NCBI GenBank assembly: GCA_011524905.1
Contig: WTJI01000001.1
Span: 1-64,000 of the forward strand
Source: Flavobacteriales bacterium
Lineage (GTDB): Bacteria; Bacteroidota; Bacteroidia; Flavobacteriales; Flavobacteriaceae
Length of the DNA stretch: 64,000 nt
Reading direction: 5' to 3'
How positions within the stretch are numbered: position 1 is the first letter of the stretch; each line of letters starts with the position of its first letter. The notes under the pieces were generated by a model. The model saw only the letters and a list, made by a program, of their open reading frames with translations, was not told the DNA's origin and made no database searches. The translations under genes and the position numbers were made by a program. This document shows positions 16,253 to 25,632 of the stretch, piece by piece.

Positions 16253-17263
16253 ATGGCAGACGATAAAGCAGCAAAACTCAAAGCACTCCAGCTCACCCTG
16301 GATAAATTGGACAAGACCTATGGCAAGGGGTCGGTGATGAAGCTTGGTGATGAGGTGATCGAAGATGTAGAAGCTATTTCCTCTGGCTCTCTGGGCTTGG
16401 ATATTGCCCTGGGAGTGGGTGGCTATCCGCGGGGGCGTATTATCGAAATATATGGCCCGGAGTCCTCGGGTAAAACCACACTGACGCTTCATGCTATTGC
16501 TGAATGCCAAAAATCAGGTGGCATCGCTGCCTTTATAGATGCTGAACACGCATTCGATCGTTTTTACGCTGAAAAACTCGGAGTGGATATCGGAGAATTG
16601 ATCATCTCCCAACCCGACCACGGCGAACAAGCCCTTGAAATTGCCGACAACCTCATCCGCTCAGGAGCAGTAGATATTGTCGTGATCGATTCTGTTGCTG
16701 CCCTGACCCCCAAAAGTGAAATTGAAGGGGAAATGGGAGACTCCAAAATGGGACTCCACGCCCGACTCATGTCACAAGCATTGCGGAAATTGACAGCTTC
16801 TATCAGCAAAACCAACTGTACCGTGTTTTTTATCAACCAACTGCGTGAAAAAATTGGTGTCATGTTTGGAAACCCAGAAACCACAACTGGAGGGAATGCC
16901 TTGAAGTTTTACGCCTCTGTTCGCTTGGACATCCGTCGCTCTACCCAGATTAAAAGTGCCGATGCCGAAGTGATGGGGAATAAAACCCGTGTCAAGGTGG
17001 TCAAAAATAAAGTGGCTCCACCCTTTAAAACAACCGAATTTGATATCATGTACGGGGAAGGGATCTCTAAAATTGGTGAAATCATTGACTTGGGCGTCAA
17101 TTACGAAATTGTCAAAAAAAGTGGCTCCTGGTTTAGTTATGGTGACACCAAATTGGGGCAAGGGCGAGATGCTGTAAAAACCCTCTTACAAGACAATCCA
17201 GATCTTATGGAAGAACTGGAAGAAAAAATCAAAAATGCCCTTAAAATTGTCGAAGAAGATTAA
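16253..17263 (+). CDS. recA: Recombinase RecA
   Basis: 336 residues. Walker A GPESSGKT (68-75), the RecA signature [14 protein letters not shown], and the DNA-binding loops with [15 protein letters not shown] are all present. RecA forms ATP-dependent filaments on single-stranded DNA for homologous recombination and the SOS response. A TACTTTAG sequence at 16222-16229 is a near match to the -7 box. I see no recognisable LexA box, in keeping with many Bacteroidota. phzF follows after 3 bp. Confidence 0.98.
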   Translation: MADDKAAKLKALQLTLDKLDKTYGKGSVMKLGDEVIEDVEAISSGSLGLDIALGVGGYPRGRIIEIYGPESSGKTTLTLHAIAECQKSGGIAAFIDAEHAFDRFYAEKLGVDIGELIISQPDHGEQALEIADNLIRSGAVDIVVIDSVAALTPKSEIEGEMGDSKMGLHARLMSQALRKLTASISKTNCTVFFINQLREKIGVMFGNPETTTGGNALKFYASVRLDIRRSTQIKSADAEVMGNKTRVKVVKNKVAPPFKTTEFDIMYGEGISKIGEIIDLGVNYEIVKKSGSWFSYGDTKLGQGRDAVKTLLQDNPDLMEELEEKIKNALKIVEED

Positions 17264-17266
17264 CAG

Positions 17267-18064
17267 ATGCAAAGCTTAACGCTGTACCAAATCGATGCAT
17301 TCAGCAATCAGGTTTTTGGGGGCAATCCTGCTGCAGTATGCATTCTAGACCAATGGCTGTCTGATGCACAAATGCAAGCCATCGGGAATGAAAACAACCT
17401 GGCTGAAACGGCTTTTGTTGTCCCTGACAAGGAACACTACCATATCCGTTGGTTTACACCAGAAGTAGAAGTGGATTTGTGTGGTCATGCCACACTAGCT
17501 GCCGCCTATGTGTTGAAAAACATCCTAAAAATACCACAAAACCCCATCCACTTTAGCACCCAATCTAAAGGGGAACTACAGGTACACCAAGAGGGCGACT
17601 GGCTCTACCTCAACTTTCCAACCGATTCTATAGCACCCATTTCTCCATTAGAAGGCGCTGCCCAAGCCCTTGGCGCTGTCCCTTCGGCCTACTGGAAGGG
17701 AGAAACGGATTTTATTGCCCTCCTTGAAAACGAAACTGCCGTTGCCCATTTAAAACCCGATTTATCCTGGATCGCCCAGTTAGGTAATCGAGGGTTGATT
17801 GTAACTGCTCCAGGGGACGAAGTTGATTTTGTATCTCGTTTTTTTGCTCCTCAGGCTGGTGTAGATGAAGACTATGTAACGGGGTCAGCCCATACTTCAC
17901 TCATTCCGTTTTGGGCCAAAAAATTAGAGAAAAACAAGCTCTCGGCCCGACAGATTTCTTCGCGGATGGGCATCTTAGATTGTGAATACCTCAACGAAAG
18001 AGTGCGGATTGGCGGTCAGGCACAACTCTATTTAAAAGGAGAAATTTACCTGCCAGAAGCTTGA
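17267..18064 (+). CDS. PhzF-family isomerase/epimerase-like protein
   Basis: 265 residues in two similar halves (diaminopimelate-epimerase fold). The N-terminal half has GGNPAAVCIL, NNLAETAFVV (with the catalytic-type Glu) and DLCGHATLAAAYVL; the second half has DEDYVTGSAHTSLIPFW. Family members catalyse isomerisation of small acidic compounds; most, as here, lie outside phenazine clusters and have unknown substrates. Co-directional with recA (3-bp gap). Its 3' end overlaps the convergent acyltransferase by 19 bp. Confidence 0.88.
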   Translation: MQSLTLYQIDAFSNQVFGGNPAAVCILDQWLSDAQMQAIGNENNLAETAFVVPDKEHYHIRWFTPEVEVDLCGHATLAAAYVLKNILKIPQNPIHFSTQSKGELQVHQEGDWLYLNFPTDSIAPISPLEGAAQALGAVPSAYWKGETDFIALLENETAVAHLKPDLSWIAQLGNRGLIVTAPGDEVDFVSRFFAPQAGVDEDYVTGSAHTSLIPFWAKKLEKNKLSARQISSRMGILDCEYLNERVRIGGQAQLYLKGEIYLPEA

Positions 18065-18831
18065 AAAGCAGCCCATTTGGCTTGTGCTTCAACGGCGCGC
18101 TGTTTGGGGTCGGCCAATAACTTGGCCTCGATAAAGTCAAAGGCTTTTTGCTGGAGTTTGGGTATGTCGGCTTCGGTCATCCCTTGCGTATCAAATGGCG
18201 GGTGAATTTCAATCCGCATGGCTCCCGGAAAACCATAAGTTGTGTACCAGGGAAACATTCTTTTGGGGTCGTAAAAAATCATCGGTAAAACCGGTAATTG
18301 ATGCGCAATTGCCAATTTAAATGCCCCTCGCTTAAACTCATTCAATAAAATAGACTCGTCTAAATAGTCTTTCTCAGGAAAAATACAGACACTATAGCCG
18401 CCGTGAATTACTTTATCAGCCAATCCATAAACGGCAAAACGGCTTTTTTTGTCAGACCGATCTACCATGATGGCCGCTCGTTTGTAGATAAATCCAAAAA
18501 CGGGAATATTAACGAGTTCTTTTTTCCCTACAAAAACAAAGGGGGTCTTCCAGGCTCGCAACATCAAAAAAGGATCAATATAGCTGGCGTGATTGGCAAT
18601 CAACAAATAGCTTTGATTGGGGTTGGCTCCTGATTGATTTTTGATGTAGGGCCAAAAACCCATGCCTAAAAGAATCCAGGGAGACCATATGTTGCGGGCG
18701 ATCCAAAACAAATAAGGATACCCGTTGGGCAAAAAGACAAAAAAGGCCAAAATCGGGAAAAGGACCAATACAGGAATGGCGGCGAGGGTGTAAAACCAGA
18801 TGCGCCAAAGGATTAATAGCAGGCGTCGCAT
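18046..18831 (-). CDS. 1-acyl-sn-glycerol-3-phosphate acyltransferase (PlsC family)
   Basis: 261 residues from the ATG at 18831. One or two N-terminal hydrophobic segments precede the catalytic NHASYIDPF (HX4D box) and the acceptor-binding FPEKDYLDES and MIFYDPKRMFPWY motifs. It acylates lysophosphatidic acid at the inner membrane; members may also act on other lysolipids. A longer reading frame upstream (to 18915) lacks support and would overlap the trpS promoter. Confidence 0.88.
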   Translation of the reverse strand: MRRLLLILWRIWFYTLAAIPVLVLFPILAFFVFLPNGYPYLFWIARNIWSPWILLGMGFWPYIKNQSGANPNQSYLLIANHASYIDPFLMLRAWKTPFVFVGKKELVNIPVFGFIYKRAAIMVDRSDKKSRFAVYGLADKVIHGGYSVCIFPEKDYLDESILLNEFKRGAFKLAIAHQLPVLPMIFYDPKRMFPWYTTYGFPGAMRIEIHPPFDTQGMTEADIPKLQQKAFDFIEAKLLADPKQRAVEAQAKWAAFQASGR

Positions 18832-18873
18832 GGCATCAAAAATACAGTTTTTATAGAAATGGAAGCTGGGCTT

Positions 18874-18904
18874 TTGGCTTGGCAGACAGAAAAAAATATC
18901 TTTG
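18874..18904 (+). promoter_or_regulatory. Bacteroidota-type promoter of trpS
   Basis: TTG (18874-18876), 20 bp, TATCTTTG (18897-18904): both consensus elements at a permitted spacing. The predicted transcript would begin about 17 bp before the trpS ATG at 18927. Confidence 0.65.
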
Positions 18905-18926
18905 CAGGCAAACAAACGAAACCGTT

Positions 18927-19895
18927 ATGGCTAGAGTTCTTACGGGTGTCCAGTCAACAGGCACTCCCCACCTTGGTAATTTGTTAGGGGCCATTCTGCC
19001 TGCTATTGACCTGGCTAGAAACAGTTCAGATGAGTCGTTTTTATTCATTGCCGACCTGCATTCGCTCACTCAAATCAAAGATGGTGACAGCCTACGAGAA
19101 AATACCCGTGCCACAGCTGCGGCTTGGCTGGCTTGTGGTTTGGATACCGAAAAGACCATTTTTTACCGCCAGAGCGATGTTTGCCAAACCACAGAATTGG
19201 CGTGGTACCTCAGCTGTTTTTTCCCTTATCAAAGGTTGACCTTGGCCCACTCCTTTAAGGACAAAGCCGATCGATTGTCAGATGTCAATACGGGTTTGTT
19301 TACTTACCCCATGTTGATGGCTGCGGATATTTTATTATATGATGCAGATATTGTACCGGTTGGTAAAGACCAATTGCAGCATTTGGAAATGACCCGTGAC
19401 GTTGCGGCCCGTTTCAATCATTCTTTTGGTGATGTTTTTGTATTGCCCCAAGCCGCTCTCCAAGAAGAGACCCAATATATACCAGGAATAGATGGTGAAA
19501 AAATGAGTAAGTCTAAAAAGAACACGCTCAATATCTTTTTACCTGAGAAAGACCTGCGCAAGCAGGTGATGAAAATACAAACGGACAGCACCCCCATGGA
19601 AGCACCTAAAGATCCTGAAAGTTGTAATGTGTTTGCCCTTTATCGCTTATTGGCTTCGGATTCTGAAACAGCTGCCTTGCGTTCGCAATATGTTGCGGGG
19701 GGCATGGGCTATGGGCATGCCAAACAGGCTTTGTTCGAGCTGATCTTAAAACGGTTTGGTCCAGAAAGAGATCGCTTTAACTACTTTATGGCACATCCAC
19801 AAGAAATAGAAATTGCCTTGGCCAAAGGAGCCGAAAAAGCACGCCATGTTGCTAATGATGTTTTACTTCGGGTTCGGAGCAAGATCGGGTACTAA
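18927..19895 (+). CDS. trpS: Tryptophan-tRNA ligase
   Basis: 322 residues. Class I synthetase with GTPHLGN (12-18, HIGH-type), GVQSTG near the N-terminus typical of TrpRS, and GEKMSKSKKN (KMSKS 192-196). It charges tRNA-Trp. The ATG at 18927 fits the conserved start ARVLTGVQ and the promoter 23 bp upstream. Its TAA stop overlaps the stop of the convergent dprA. Confidence 0.96.
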   Translation: MARVLTGVQSTGTPHLGNLLGAILPAIDLARNSSDESFLFIADLHSLTQIKDGDSLRENTRATAAAWLACGLDTEKTIFYRQSDVCQTTELAWYLSCFFPYQRLTLAHSFKDKADRLSDVNTGLFTYPMLMAADILLYDADIVPVGKDQLQHLEMTRDVAARFNHSFGDVFVLPQAALQEETQYIPGIDGEKMSKSKKNTLNIFLPEKDLRKQVMKIQTDSTPMEAPKDPESCNVFALYRLLASDSETAALRSQYVAGGMGYGHAKQALFELILKRFGPERDRFNYFMAHPQEIEIALAKGAEKARHVANDVLLRVRSKIGY

Positions 19896-20977
19896 ACCGC
19901 TTCAAAATATTTAGCTGGCAAAGGGCGCACTAATTTCTTCATTTCCAGTTGCATCAAAACGACTGCTGTTTCGGCGATACGCCAATTTAGCTTTTGAGTC
20001 AGGGTGTCAAGAGAGGTTCGCCCCTGCTGTAGCAATAATTCATAGACCTGTTGTTCATTAGCGGGAAGTTCTAATGGGAGTTGCCTTTGTTTGACTTGCC
20101 CTTTTTTGGCCCAGCCCAAAGATGCCAATAAGATTTCGGTACTATCCAATAAAATCGCACGGTTCTGTTGAATCAAAGTATGACAGCCTTGGCTTTTTTC
20201 GGATTGAATAGACCCGGGTATAGCAAAAACATCTCGATCATATTGCTGTGCAAATTGTGCCGTTATCAGGCTGCCCCCCTTCCGTCCGGATTCAATTACT
20301 ATCGTAGCTTGACTCAGGCCTGCAATTAGGCGATTGCGCTGGACAAAATTGCCCTTTTCGAAACCTTGTTCTGCCAAAAAATCCGACACTAAAGCGCCGT
20401 GTTGTAACATCTTATTGGCTGTATTTTCATGTGCTGCAGGATATAGTCGCATTTCCAAAGCGTGGGGCAAGCAAGCCACCGTATCTAACCCACTTTCCAT
20501 GGCTGTTTTATGCGCCAAAATATCTATCCCATAGGCCATCCCAGAAACAATAACTGGATTATATGGGGTTAATGCATTGATCAATGCCTCACAATTGTCA
20601 CGCCCATAGCGGGTTGGGTTTCGAGTGCCTACAATTGCGATCCATTTGCGGTTTTCCCATTTAAAATTCCCTTTGTAAAATAAAATCAACGGGGCATCGG
20701 GACAACTGGCAAGTGCTATCGGGTAGGATGGTGTTCCCCAAACCAAGCAATTAATGGCAGCATCGGCTATTTCATTCTTGATTTGTTTCGCTCTTTTATG
20801 AACGTGCCCTGCTTGTTTTAAAATGGCTGTTAAATGTGGGCTTGGGGCTTCAATTGGCTTAGCCTGTGGGTCAAAAATAGCTTCGGGGCTGCCGTAAGCG
20901 TGCACCAATTTTTGTGCAGTTATGGGGCCTATGCCGGGCAACAAACGGAGAATCAAACATGCAATTAGTCTATCCAT
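19892..20977 (-). CDS. dprA: DNA-processing protein DprA
   Basis: 361 residues. An N-terminal helix-hairpin-helix-like part (LLPGIGPITAQKLV), a Rossmann domain with IVGTRNPTRYGRDN and SGMAYGIDILAHKTAM, and GRKGGSLITAQFAQQYDRDVFAIPG typical of DprA; a C-terminal winged helix (about 300-361). DprA loads RecA onto incoming single-stranded DNA during transformation. It lies 3 kb from recA. ComM/ComEC are not in this window. Confidence 0.94.
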   Translation of the reverse strand: MDRLIACLILRLLPGIGPITAQKLVHAYGSPEAIFDPQAKPIEAPSPHLTAILKQAGHVHKRAKQIKNEIADAAINCLVWGTPSYPIALASCPDAPLILFYKGNFKWENRKWIAIVGTRNPTRYGRDNCEALINALTPYNPVIVSGMAYGIDILAHKTAMESGLDTVACLPHALEMRLYPAAHENTANKMLQHGALVSDFLAEQGFEKGNFVQRNRLIAGLSQATIVIESGRKGGSLITAQFAQQYDRDVFAIPGSIQSEKSQGCHTLIQQNRAILLDSTEILLASLGWAKKGQVKQRQLPLELPANEQQVYELLLQQGRTSLDTLTQKLNWRIAETAVVLMQLEMKKLVRPLPAKYFEAV

Positions 20978-21061
20978 GGTAATAATTTGGGTGTGTCTAA
21001 AATACGAACTTTCTCTTTTAGTCGTTTTAATTCCAATTGGGTTTTCCTACATTTGATTGGA

Positions 21062-22066
21062 ATGAGTATTGCGTTTTACTTAAAGGAATTATTATATCAG
21101 TACGAATGTGTGACCATTCCTGACTTTGGTGCCTTTGTTACCCGGTCTTTCCCCACACAGATTGACTATAGTACTGGGGTTTTTACTCCCCAAAGGCGCG
21201 AATTGTCATTTAACACTTTACTCAAAAATAATGATGGTGTCTTGGCTCACTACATGGCCGAAAAGCTAAAAGTTAGCTACGAAGGTGCCCTTCGGGATAT
21301 TGAAAAAGAAGTAATTGTTTGGAAACAAAAGCTTCAAACCCAAGTTTTGGTACTAGGTAATTTGGGCGAAATGCGCCTCAATGCAGCAAAAAAAATAGAA
21401 TTTTTACCCTACGGTAAAATAAATTACGATAAAACAGCGTTTGGACTACGTATGTTTACTCGATCACCCCTGGTGGTTGAGTCTAAAAAGACAGAACCTT
21501 TAAAAATCTTTTCAATGATGGAAGAGAACAACGAAAACTTTATGTTTACCCCTGGTCAAAATGAAACCACTTCAGGCGGATCGTCTGTATTACGTTATGC
21601 TATTATTGGCATTCTAGGAATAGGACTACTCGGTGGTGGGTATTACTTTGGCGACCAGTACCTTCAGAGTGAACGTGCCAAAAACCAAGAAATGGCACAA
21701 AAACGTATTCAGGCCAATGTGGAAAAAGCCACTTTTGAGTTGGGCTCCCTTTCGAAAATTGAGCTAAATCTTGTTGCAGATGAAGTCGCAACAGAAGAAA
21801 ATGCGGACAATGATAACTCAGTTGTTTTAGATCAAACTTACTACAGTATCATTGCTGGTACTTTTAGAGACATGGCTAATGCCGATCGGAAACTCGCCGA
21901 CCTCAAGTCACAAGGCTATTCTGCTGCTTTTGCTGAAGTCAACCCAGAAGGTTTGCACCGAGTTGCCTATGGGCGCTATACTTCTAAAAAAGAAGCGATG
22001 AACTTGCTGTATTACATTAAATACACATTGCAAGAAGAAGCCTGGTACTTGGTCGAAGAAAACTAA
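21062..22066 (+). CDS. Membrane protein with N-terminal HU-like domain and C-terminal SPOR domain
   Basis: 334 residues. Residues 1-95 (YLKELLYQYECVTIPDFGAF ... NNDGVLAHYMAEKL) resemble the HU/CCDC81-like domain of Bacteroidota. A transmembrane segment is seen at about 181-200 (YAIIGILGIGLLGGGYYF). The C-terminus is a SPOR domain (YYSIIAGTFRDMANADRKL ... GRYTSKKEA), which in other proteins binds denuded septal glycan. The topology is HU-like inside, SPOR in the periplasm. A -7 box TACATTTG (21048-21055) ends only 6 bp before the ATG, so the mRNA may be leaderless. An upstream in-frame start at 20987 is rejected because the box would lie inside the gene. Confidence 0.82.
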   Translation: MSIAFYLKELLYQYECVTIPDFGAFVTRSFPTQIDYSTGVFTPQRRELSFNTLLKNNDGVLAHYMAEKLKVSYEGALRDIEKEVIVWKQKLQTQVLVLGNLGEMRLNAAKKIEFLPYGKINYDKTAFGLRMFTRSPLVVESKKTEPLKIFSMMEENNENFMFTPGQNETTSGGSSVLRYAIIGILGIGLLGGGYYFGDQYLQSERAKNQEMAQKRIQANVEKATFELGSLSKIELNLVADEVATEENADNDNSVVLDQTYYSIIAGTFRDMANADRKLADLKSQGYSAAFAEVNPEGLHRVAYGRYTSKKEAMNLLYYIKYTLQEEAWYLVEEN

Positions 22067-22070
22067 GCCA

Positions 22071-23288
22071 CTACATTCTAGCCAACCACAGTTTAGGGTT
22101 TTGTGGCTTCATGGCTTTAAACAAACTAAACTGAAGGCTTGTTTTCCCATCTGCTGGATTGGTAAACACCTCGCCGATTGCCTGCTTGGTCTTTACTTTA
22201 TCCCCTTTCTTTACAAATACTTTCCCTAGGTTTTTATAGGCTGTTATATAATTTCCATGCTTGACTAAAACGGTAGGGTTGCTCCCCTTAAAACTTAAAA
22301 TTGACATCACTTCACCATCAAAAACAGATCGGGCCTGACTTCTGGGTGAAGTAGCAATTGTGATTCCTGTGCTTTTGATCATGGTCGTACGGACCACAGG
22401 ATGGGGTTGCGTGCCAAAACGTTGGACAATAACACCCTCGCTTACTGGCCATGGTAACCGACCCCTATTGGATTCTAAATTTGTTGCAAGAAGCTTTTCT
22501 TCTGGAGTCATTGCAAAAGAACTGGTCGATTTTTTTCCAGCTTTTTTATTTGATGCTGCTATGGCTTCGCGGATAAGGCGAGAAATCTCTTTGTCAATTG
22601 CAGCCGCTTTTTTCTGCTTTTGTTGAATTTGTGCCGATAAGCTCTTGCCTTTCCTTTTGAGCTCTTGGATCATTTTTTGTTGTGTTGCCTTTTCCTTTTT
22701 GAGCAGTTTTTGAGCGTCTCGATTTTCTGTTACTATTTTGTTTTTTTGCTTGCGCTGCTGCAATAGGGTCTTGTTCAAATCCTGTAATAGCAGTGTTTTT
22801 TCAGTAATTTCATTCGCTTGCCGCTTCCTAAAACGGGCATACTGCTTCATATACTGTATGCGTCGGTAGGCTTGTACCAAGCTTTCTGAAGAGAAAAGAA
22901 AAAGTAAGCGGTTCTGCCCCGACTGGCTTTTATAGGATTCCTGAATCATCCTTGCATAGTCGGCCTTGGCTTGCTCAATCTCTTGTCGCAAGCGGACAAT
23001 TTCTTTCTCGTTGACTTGAATTCGCTGTGTCAAATAATTGGCTTGTTGGTTGTTTACTTGAATGAGTCGCTCACGAACGGTCAACTTAACTTCAAGGTCT
23101 TCTACGGCAACCAAAGCATTTTTCCGCTTTGAGGTGTTGGAATACAACAACTTGTTGATTTGCTTAATTTCTTTTTGTAAGCGTTGTCGCTGACTTTCTA
23201 GCGCTTGTTGTCGGGATTTATTGTCTTGCCCAAAAGTACTATGAGCAAGCAGGACAATACATAAGTAACATCCCCATTTTCTAATCAT
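22071..23288 (-). CDS. EnvC-like murein hydrolase activator (degenerate LytM/M23 domain)
   Basis: 405 residues. Signal peptide (ending TFGQ), a long coiled coil (about 25-255, rich in Gln, Lys, Arg and Glu), and a C-terminal LytM domain (about 280-405). The metal ligands of active M23 peptidases are missing: KSTGITI replaces HxGxD and SLQFSLF replaces HLHFEI. This is the EnvC/NlpD pattern, where the domain activates a cell-wall amidase rather than cutting itself. The ATG overlaps the DUF4292 stop by 4 bp. Last gene of the dut-nucleotidyltransferase-DUF4292 series. Confidence 0.85.
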   Translation of the reverse strand: MIRKWGCYLCIVLLAHSTFGQDNKSRQQALESQRQRLQKEIKQINKLLYSNTSKRKNALVAVEDLEVKLTVRERLIQVNNQQANYLTQRIQVNEKEIVRLRQEIEQAKADYARMIQESYKSQSGQNRLLFLFSSESLVQAYRRIQYMKQYARFRKRQANEITEKTLLLQDLNKTLLQQRKQKNKIVTENRDAQKLLKKEKATQQKMIQELKRKGKSLSAQIQQKQKKAAAIDKEISRLIREAIAASNKKAGKKSTSSFAMTPEEKLLATNLESNRGRLPWPVSEGVIVQRFGTQPHPVVRTTMIKSTGITIATSPRSQARSVFDGEVMSILSFKGSNPTVLVKHGNYITAYKNLGKVFVKKGDKVKTKQAIGEVFTNPADGKTSLQFSLFKAMKPQNPKLWLARM

Positions 23289-24064
23289 GGCTTAATACTT
23301 ATGGGTTGGTATCCTTCGGGAATACGAAATGGGAAGCTTAGTGCTTTGGGGAACTGCATTCGAGTATATTCCAGTTTTAATTGGAGCAGTTGTTTGCCAT
23401 CGAAATACGAAATCTCAAGGCGCTTGGGAAGATTTTCACCTGCTATTTTTTGGTACTCTGGATATTTAAAACTCAAAACATGACCGCTTTCGGCCAAAAC
23501 GAAACGTTGTTCTTTAAGTAAAAATTGAGTCGGGTTAAAGAAATACGTAGGCTGAAAATTTTGTACGCGTTTTCGGGTCGTCAGTACGTAGTCCAAGGGA
23601 TTAGAAATTTGTCGCCAGCGACCTTTTTGAGGCTTGATTACAGGAATTCCTAGTAGTAAATCTTGTAAGTTTTTATACCCGAAATTCGTGTTGAATTGTT
23701 GATTGATAAAAGAAAGGTCTCCCTTAAAAAAGGTTTTTTGAAACTTTTCATAAAACTGTACTTCTTTCGGGTTGATGAGTAATTTAGCTATGGGTATCAA
23801 CATATTGGCGCTCAACCATAATTGTTTGTCCTGACTCATCCGCAGGCTGACAATGACCTGCTGCTTGTTTTCTCCATCATCATACACCGCTTTAATACGC
23901 CCTCTGAGATGCATAAATTTTGGGTGTTGCTTTTCAATCTGTCGACTGAGCAGTTTGATGTCAACTTTATCCACAGGCGCTTTATTGGGCAACACCGCAA
24001 CAGATTTACAGGCGGTTGTCCCAATCACCAAAAGAAGTAGACCCAAAAACTGTTTTACACTCAT
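23285..24064 (-). CDS. DUF4292 lipoprotein
   Basis: 259 residues with a signal ending in lipobox GTTAC (Cys19). The body has the DUF4292 features I recognise: LRGRIKAVYDDG, the IPIAKLLINPKEVQFYEK segment and a C-terminal strand-rich part resembling LolA/LolB-type lipoprotein carriers. Function unproven; an outer-membrane lipoprotein transport-like role is only an analogy. It overlaps both neighbours by 4 bp (ATGA), showing tight operon organisation. Confidence 0.8.
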   Translation of the reverse strand: MSVKQFLGLLLLVIGTTACKSVAVLPNKAPVDKVDIKLLSRQIEKQHPKFMHLRGRIKAVYDDGENKQQVIVSLRMSQDKQLWLSANMLIPIAKLLINPKEVQFYEKFQKTFFKGDLSFINQQFNTNFGYKNLQDLLLGIPVIKPQKGRWRQISNPLDYVLTTRKRVQNFQPTYFFNPTQFLLKEQRFVLAESGHVLSFKYPEYQKIAGENLPKRLEISYFDGKQLLQLKLEYTRMQFPKALSFPFRIPEGYQPISIKP

Positions 24065-25077
24065 TTTAATGTAGAATAATCTCCGATGCTTATTTCAGTG
24101 AATTGCCCATCAAAATAAACTTTATTTCCCAACATAGCTCGATCCAACCTTGCATTGTGAATTTTGGTGTCGTTTTGAACCAAACAATTAGTCAATTCAC
24201 TGTTGTGTACTTGTGTCCCTTTGCCGAGTGCTACATAGGGGCCAACAGTGCTGTTTTTAAGGCGAACCCCCTCTCCAATAAAACATGGAGGAATGATCTC
24301 GCTATTGTCCAACTCTACATCAGCTGCTACAAGCGGGTGTTCTTCTTGCTGAAGTATTTTTAGCATTTTGGCGTTTGTGTCTAGTGTGATAGAAGCATTG
24401 CCACAGTCCATCCATTCTTGCACAGGGCCTGGATAGAATTGCTGTCCATCGGCAATCATCGCCAAAATACCATCGTTAATCTGGTATTCTTGTCCGGGAA
24501 GTAATTGTTTGTCGACAACGGCTTGGAGTTTTTCCTTTAAGTGCGCTATTTCTTTAAAATAATAAATCCCGATAGCCGCTTGATCAGAAACGAAAGCTGT
24601 TGGCTTTTCAACCAAATCGATGATTTGACCCGCATCATTACACTGCACAACGCCATAGGCGGAAGGATCATCTACCTGTTTGACCCAAATCACGGCATCC
24701 GCTTTGGGATTGAGGTTTAAGTCTGCACGGATTAAAGTGTCGGCATAGGCCACCACAGCCGGGCCTGCTAAGGATTCGGCAGCACACATGATAGCGTGAC
24801 CTGTTCCCAGTGGTTCGTCTTGTCGATAGATTGATGCTTTTGCACCTAAACTGTGCGCCAAGGCTGTAAGCTGTTGTTCTACATCGGTTCCAAAAAAAGC
24901 TTTGTCTCCTAAAATAAATGCAATTTCATCAATAGGGATATCCACTACTCTTGCAATTTCACTAACCAACTGATGAACAATGGGTGTTCCTGCTACGGGT
25001 AACAAGGGTTTTGGGACGGTTAAACTGTGTGGTCGAAGGCGTGAGCCTCGCCCAGCCATAGGTACAATTATTTTCAA
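24061..25077 (-). CDS. Sugar-phosphate nucleotidyltransferase with left-handed beta-helix
   Basis: 338 residues. N-terminal nucleotidyltransferase signature KIIVPMAGRGSRLRPHSL ... PKPLLPVAG (2-28), and a C-terminal hexapeptide-like repeat part (about 245-338; VRLKNSTVGPYVALGKGT). It activates a sugar-1-phosphate to an NDP-sugar; the sugar is not evident. The start is TTG at 25077: the next in-frame ATG (25059) would remove the conserved KIIVP strand. Located 27 bp after dut; overlaps the DUF4292 gene by 4 bp. Confidence 0.86.
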   Translation of the reverse strand: MKIIVPMAGRGSRLRPHSLTVPKPLLPVAGTPIVHQLVSEIARVVDIPIDEIAFILGDKAFFGTDVEQQLTALAHSLGAKASIYRQDEPLGTGHAIMCAAESLAGPAVVAYADTLIRADLNLNPKADAVIWVKQVDDPSAYGVVQCNDAGQIIDLVEKPTAFVSDQAAIGIYYFKEIAHLKEKLQAVVDKQLLPGQEYQINDGILAMIADGQQFYPGPVQEWMDCGNASITLDTNAKMLKILQQEEHPLVAADVELDNSEIIPPCFIGEGVRLKNSTVGPYVALGKGTQVHNSELTNCLVQNDTKIHNARLDRAMLGNKVYFDGQFTEISIGDYSTLK

Positions 25078-25104
25078 TTTATTGTTTAATCTGTTACATT
25101 TAAC

Positions 25105-25542
25105 TTACTGTTTTCCTGTACTTCCAAAACCTGAAGCACCCCTTGACGAATCAGCCAAATGTTCCTGTTTTTGCCATGATACATTTTCATAGGACGCAAC
25201 AACCAATTGTGCTATGCGATCTCCTGCTTTGACAGTATAATCTTTGTCTGAAAGATTTATAAGAATCACCCCAATTTCTCCGCGATAATCGGCGTCTATG
25301 GTTCCTGGAGCATTGAGAACAGTCATTCCGTATTTGGCCGCTAAACCACTTCGAGGTCTAACCTGTGCTTCGTATCCAGGTGGCAAAGCCATATACAAGC
25401 CTGTTCCAATAATCCGTCGTTCCATTGGAGCTAAGGTCATTGGGTTTTCTAGGTGAGCACGCAAATCCATTCCTGCTGACTGTGACGTAGCATATTGCGG
25501 CAAATCATAGGGGCTTTCGTTGCGAATAGGTACGGTTATCAT
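25105..25542 (-). CDS. dut: dUTP diphosphatase
   Basis: 145 residues with the five trimeric dUTPase motifs: SAGMDLRAHL, RSGLAAKYGM, NAPGTIDADYRGEIGVIL, DRIAQLVV and the C-terminal GASGFGSTGKQ that closes over the site. It hydrolyses dUTP to dUMP, limiting uracil in DNA and feeding dTMP synthesis. First gene of a four-gene minus-strand group. Confidence 0.97.
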   Translation of the reverse strand: MITVPIRNESPYDLPQYATSQSAGMDLRAHLENPMTLAPMERRIIGTGLYMALPPGYEAQVRPRSGLAAKYGMTVLNAPGTIDADYRGEIGVILINLSDKDYTVKAGDRIAQLVVASYENVSWQKQEHLADSSRGASGFGSTGKQ

Positions 25543-25632
25543 CTCTTTTTTTTGGATGGAACAAATTACAAAATCAAGTTTCAGTAAATGCGCTTTCCTA
25601 CGCTTTTCTCGCCAAGTTTATCAACGGGCTAT

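Noticed and set aside
17267-18064. phzF as sign of a phenazine cluster
   Set aside because: No other phz genes; neighbours are recA and a phospholipid acyltransferase. PhzF-like proteins are common outside phenazine pathways.
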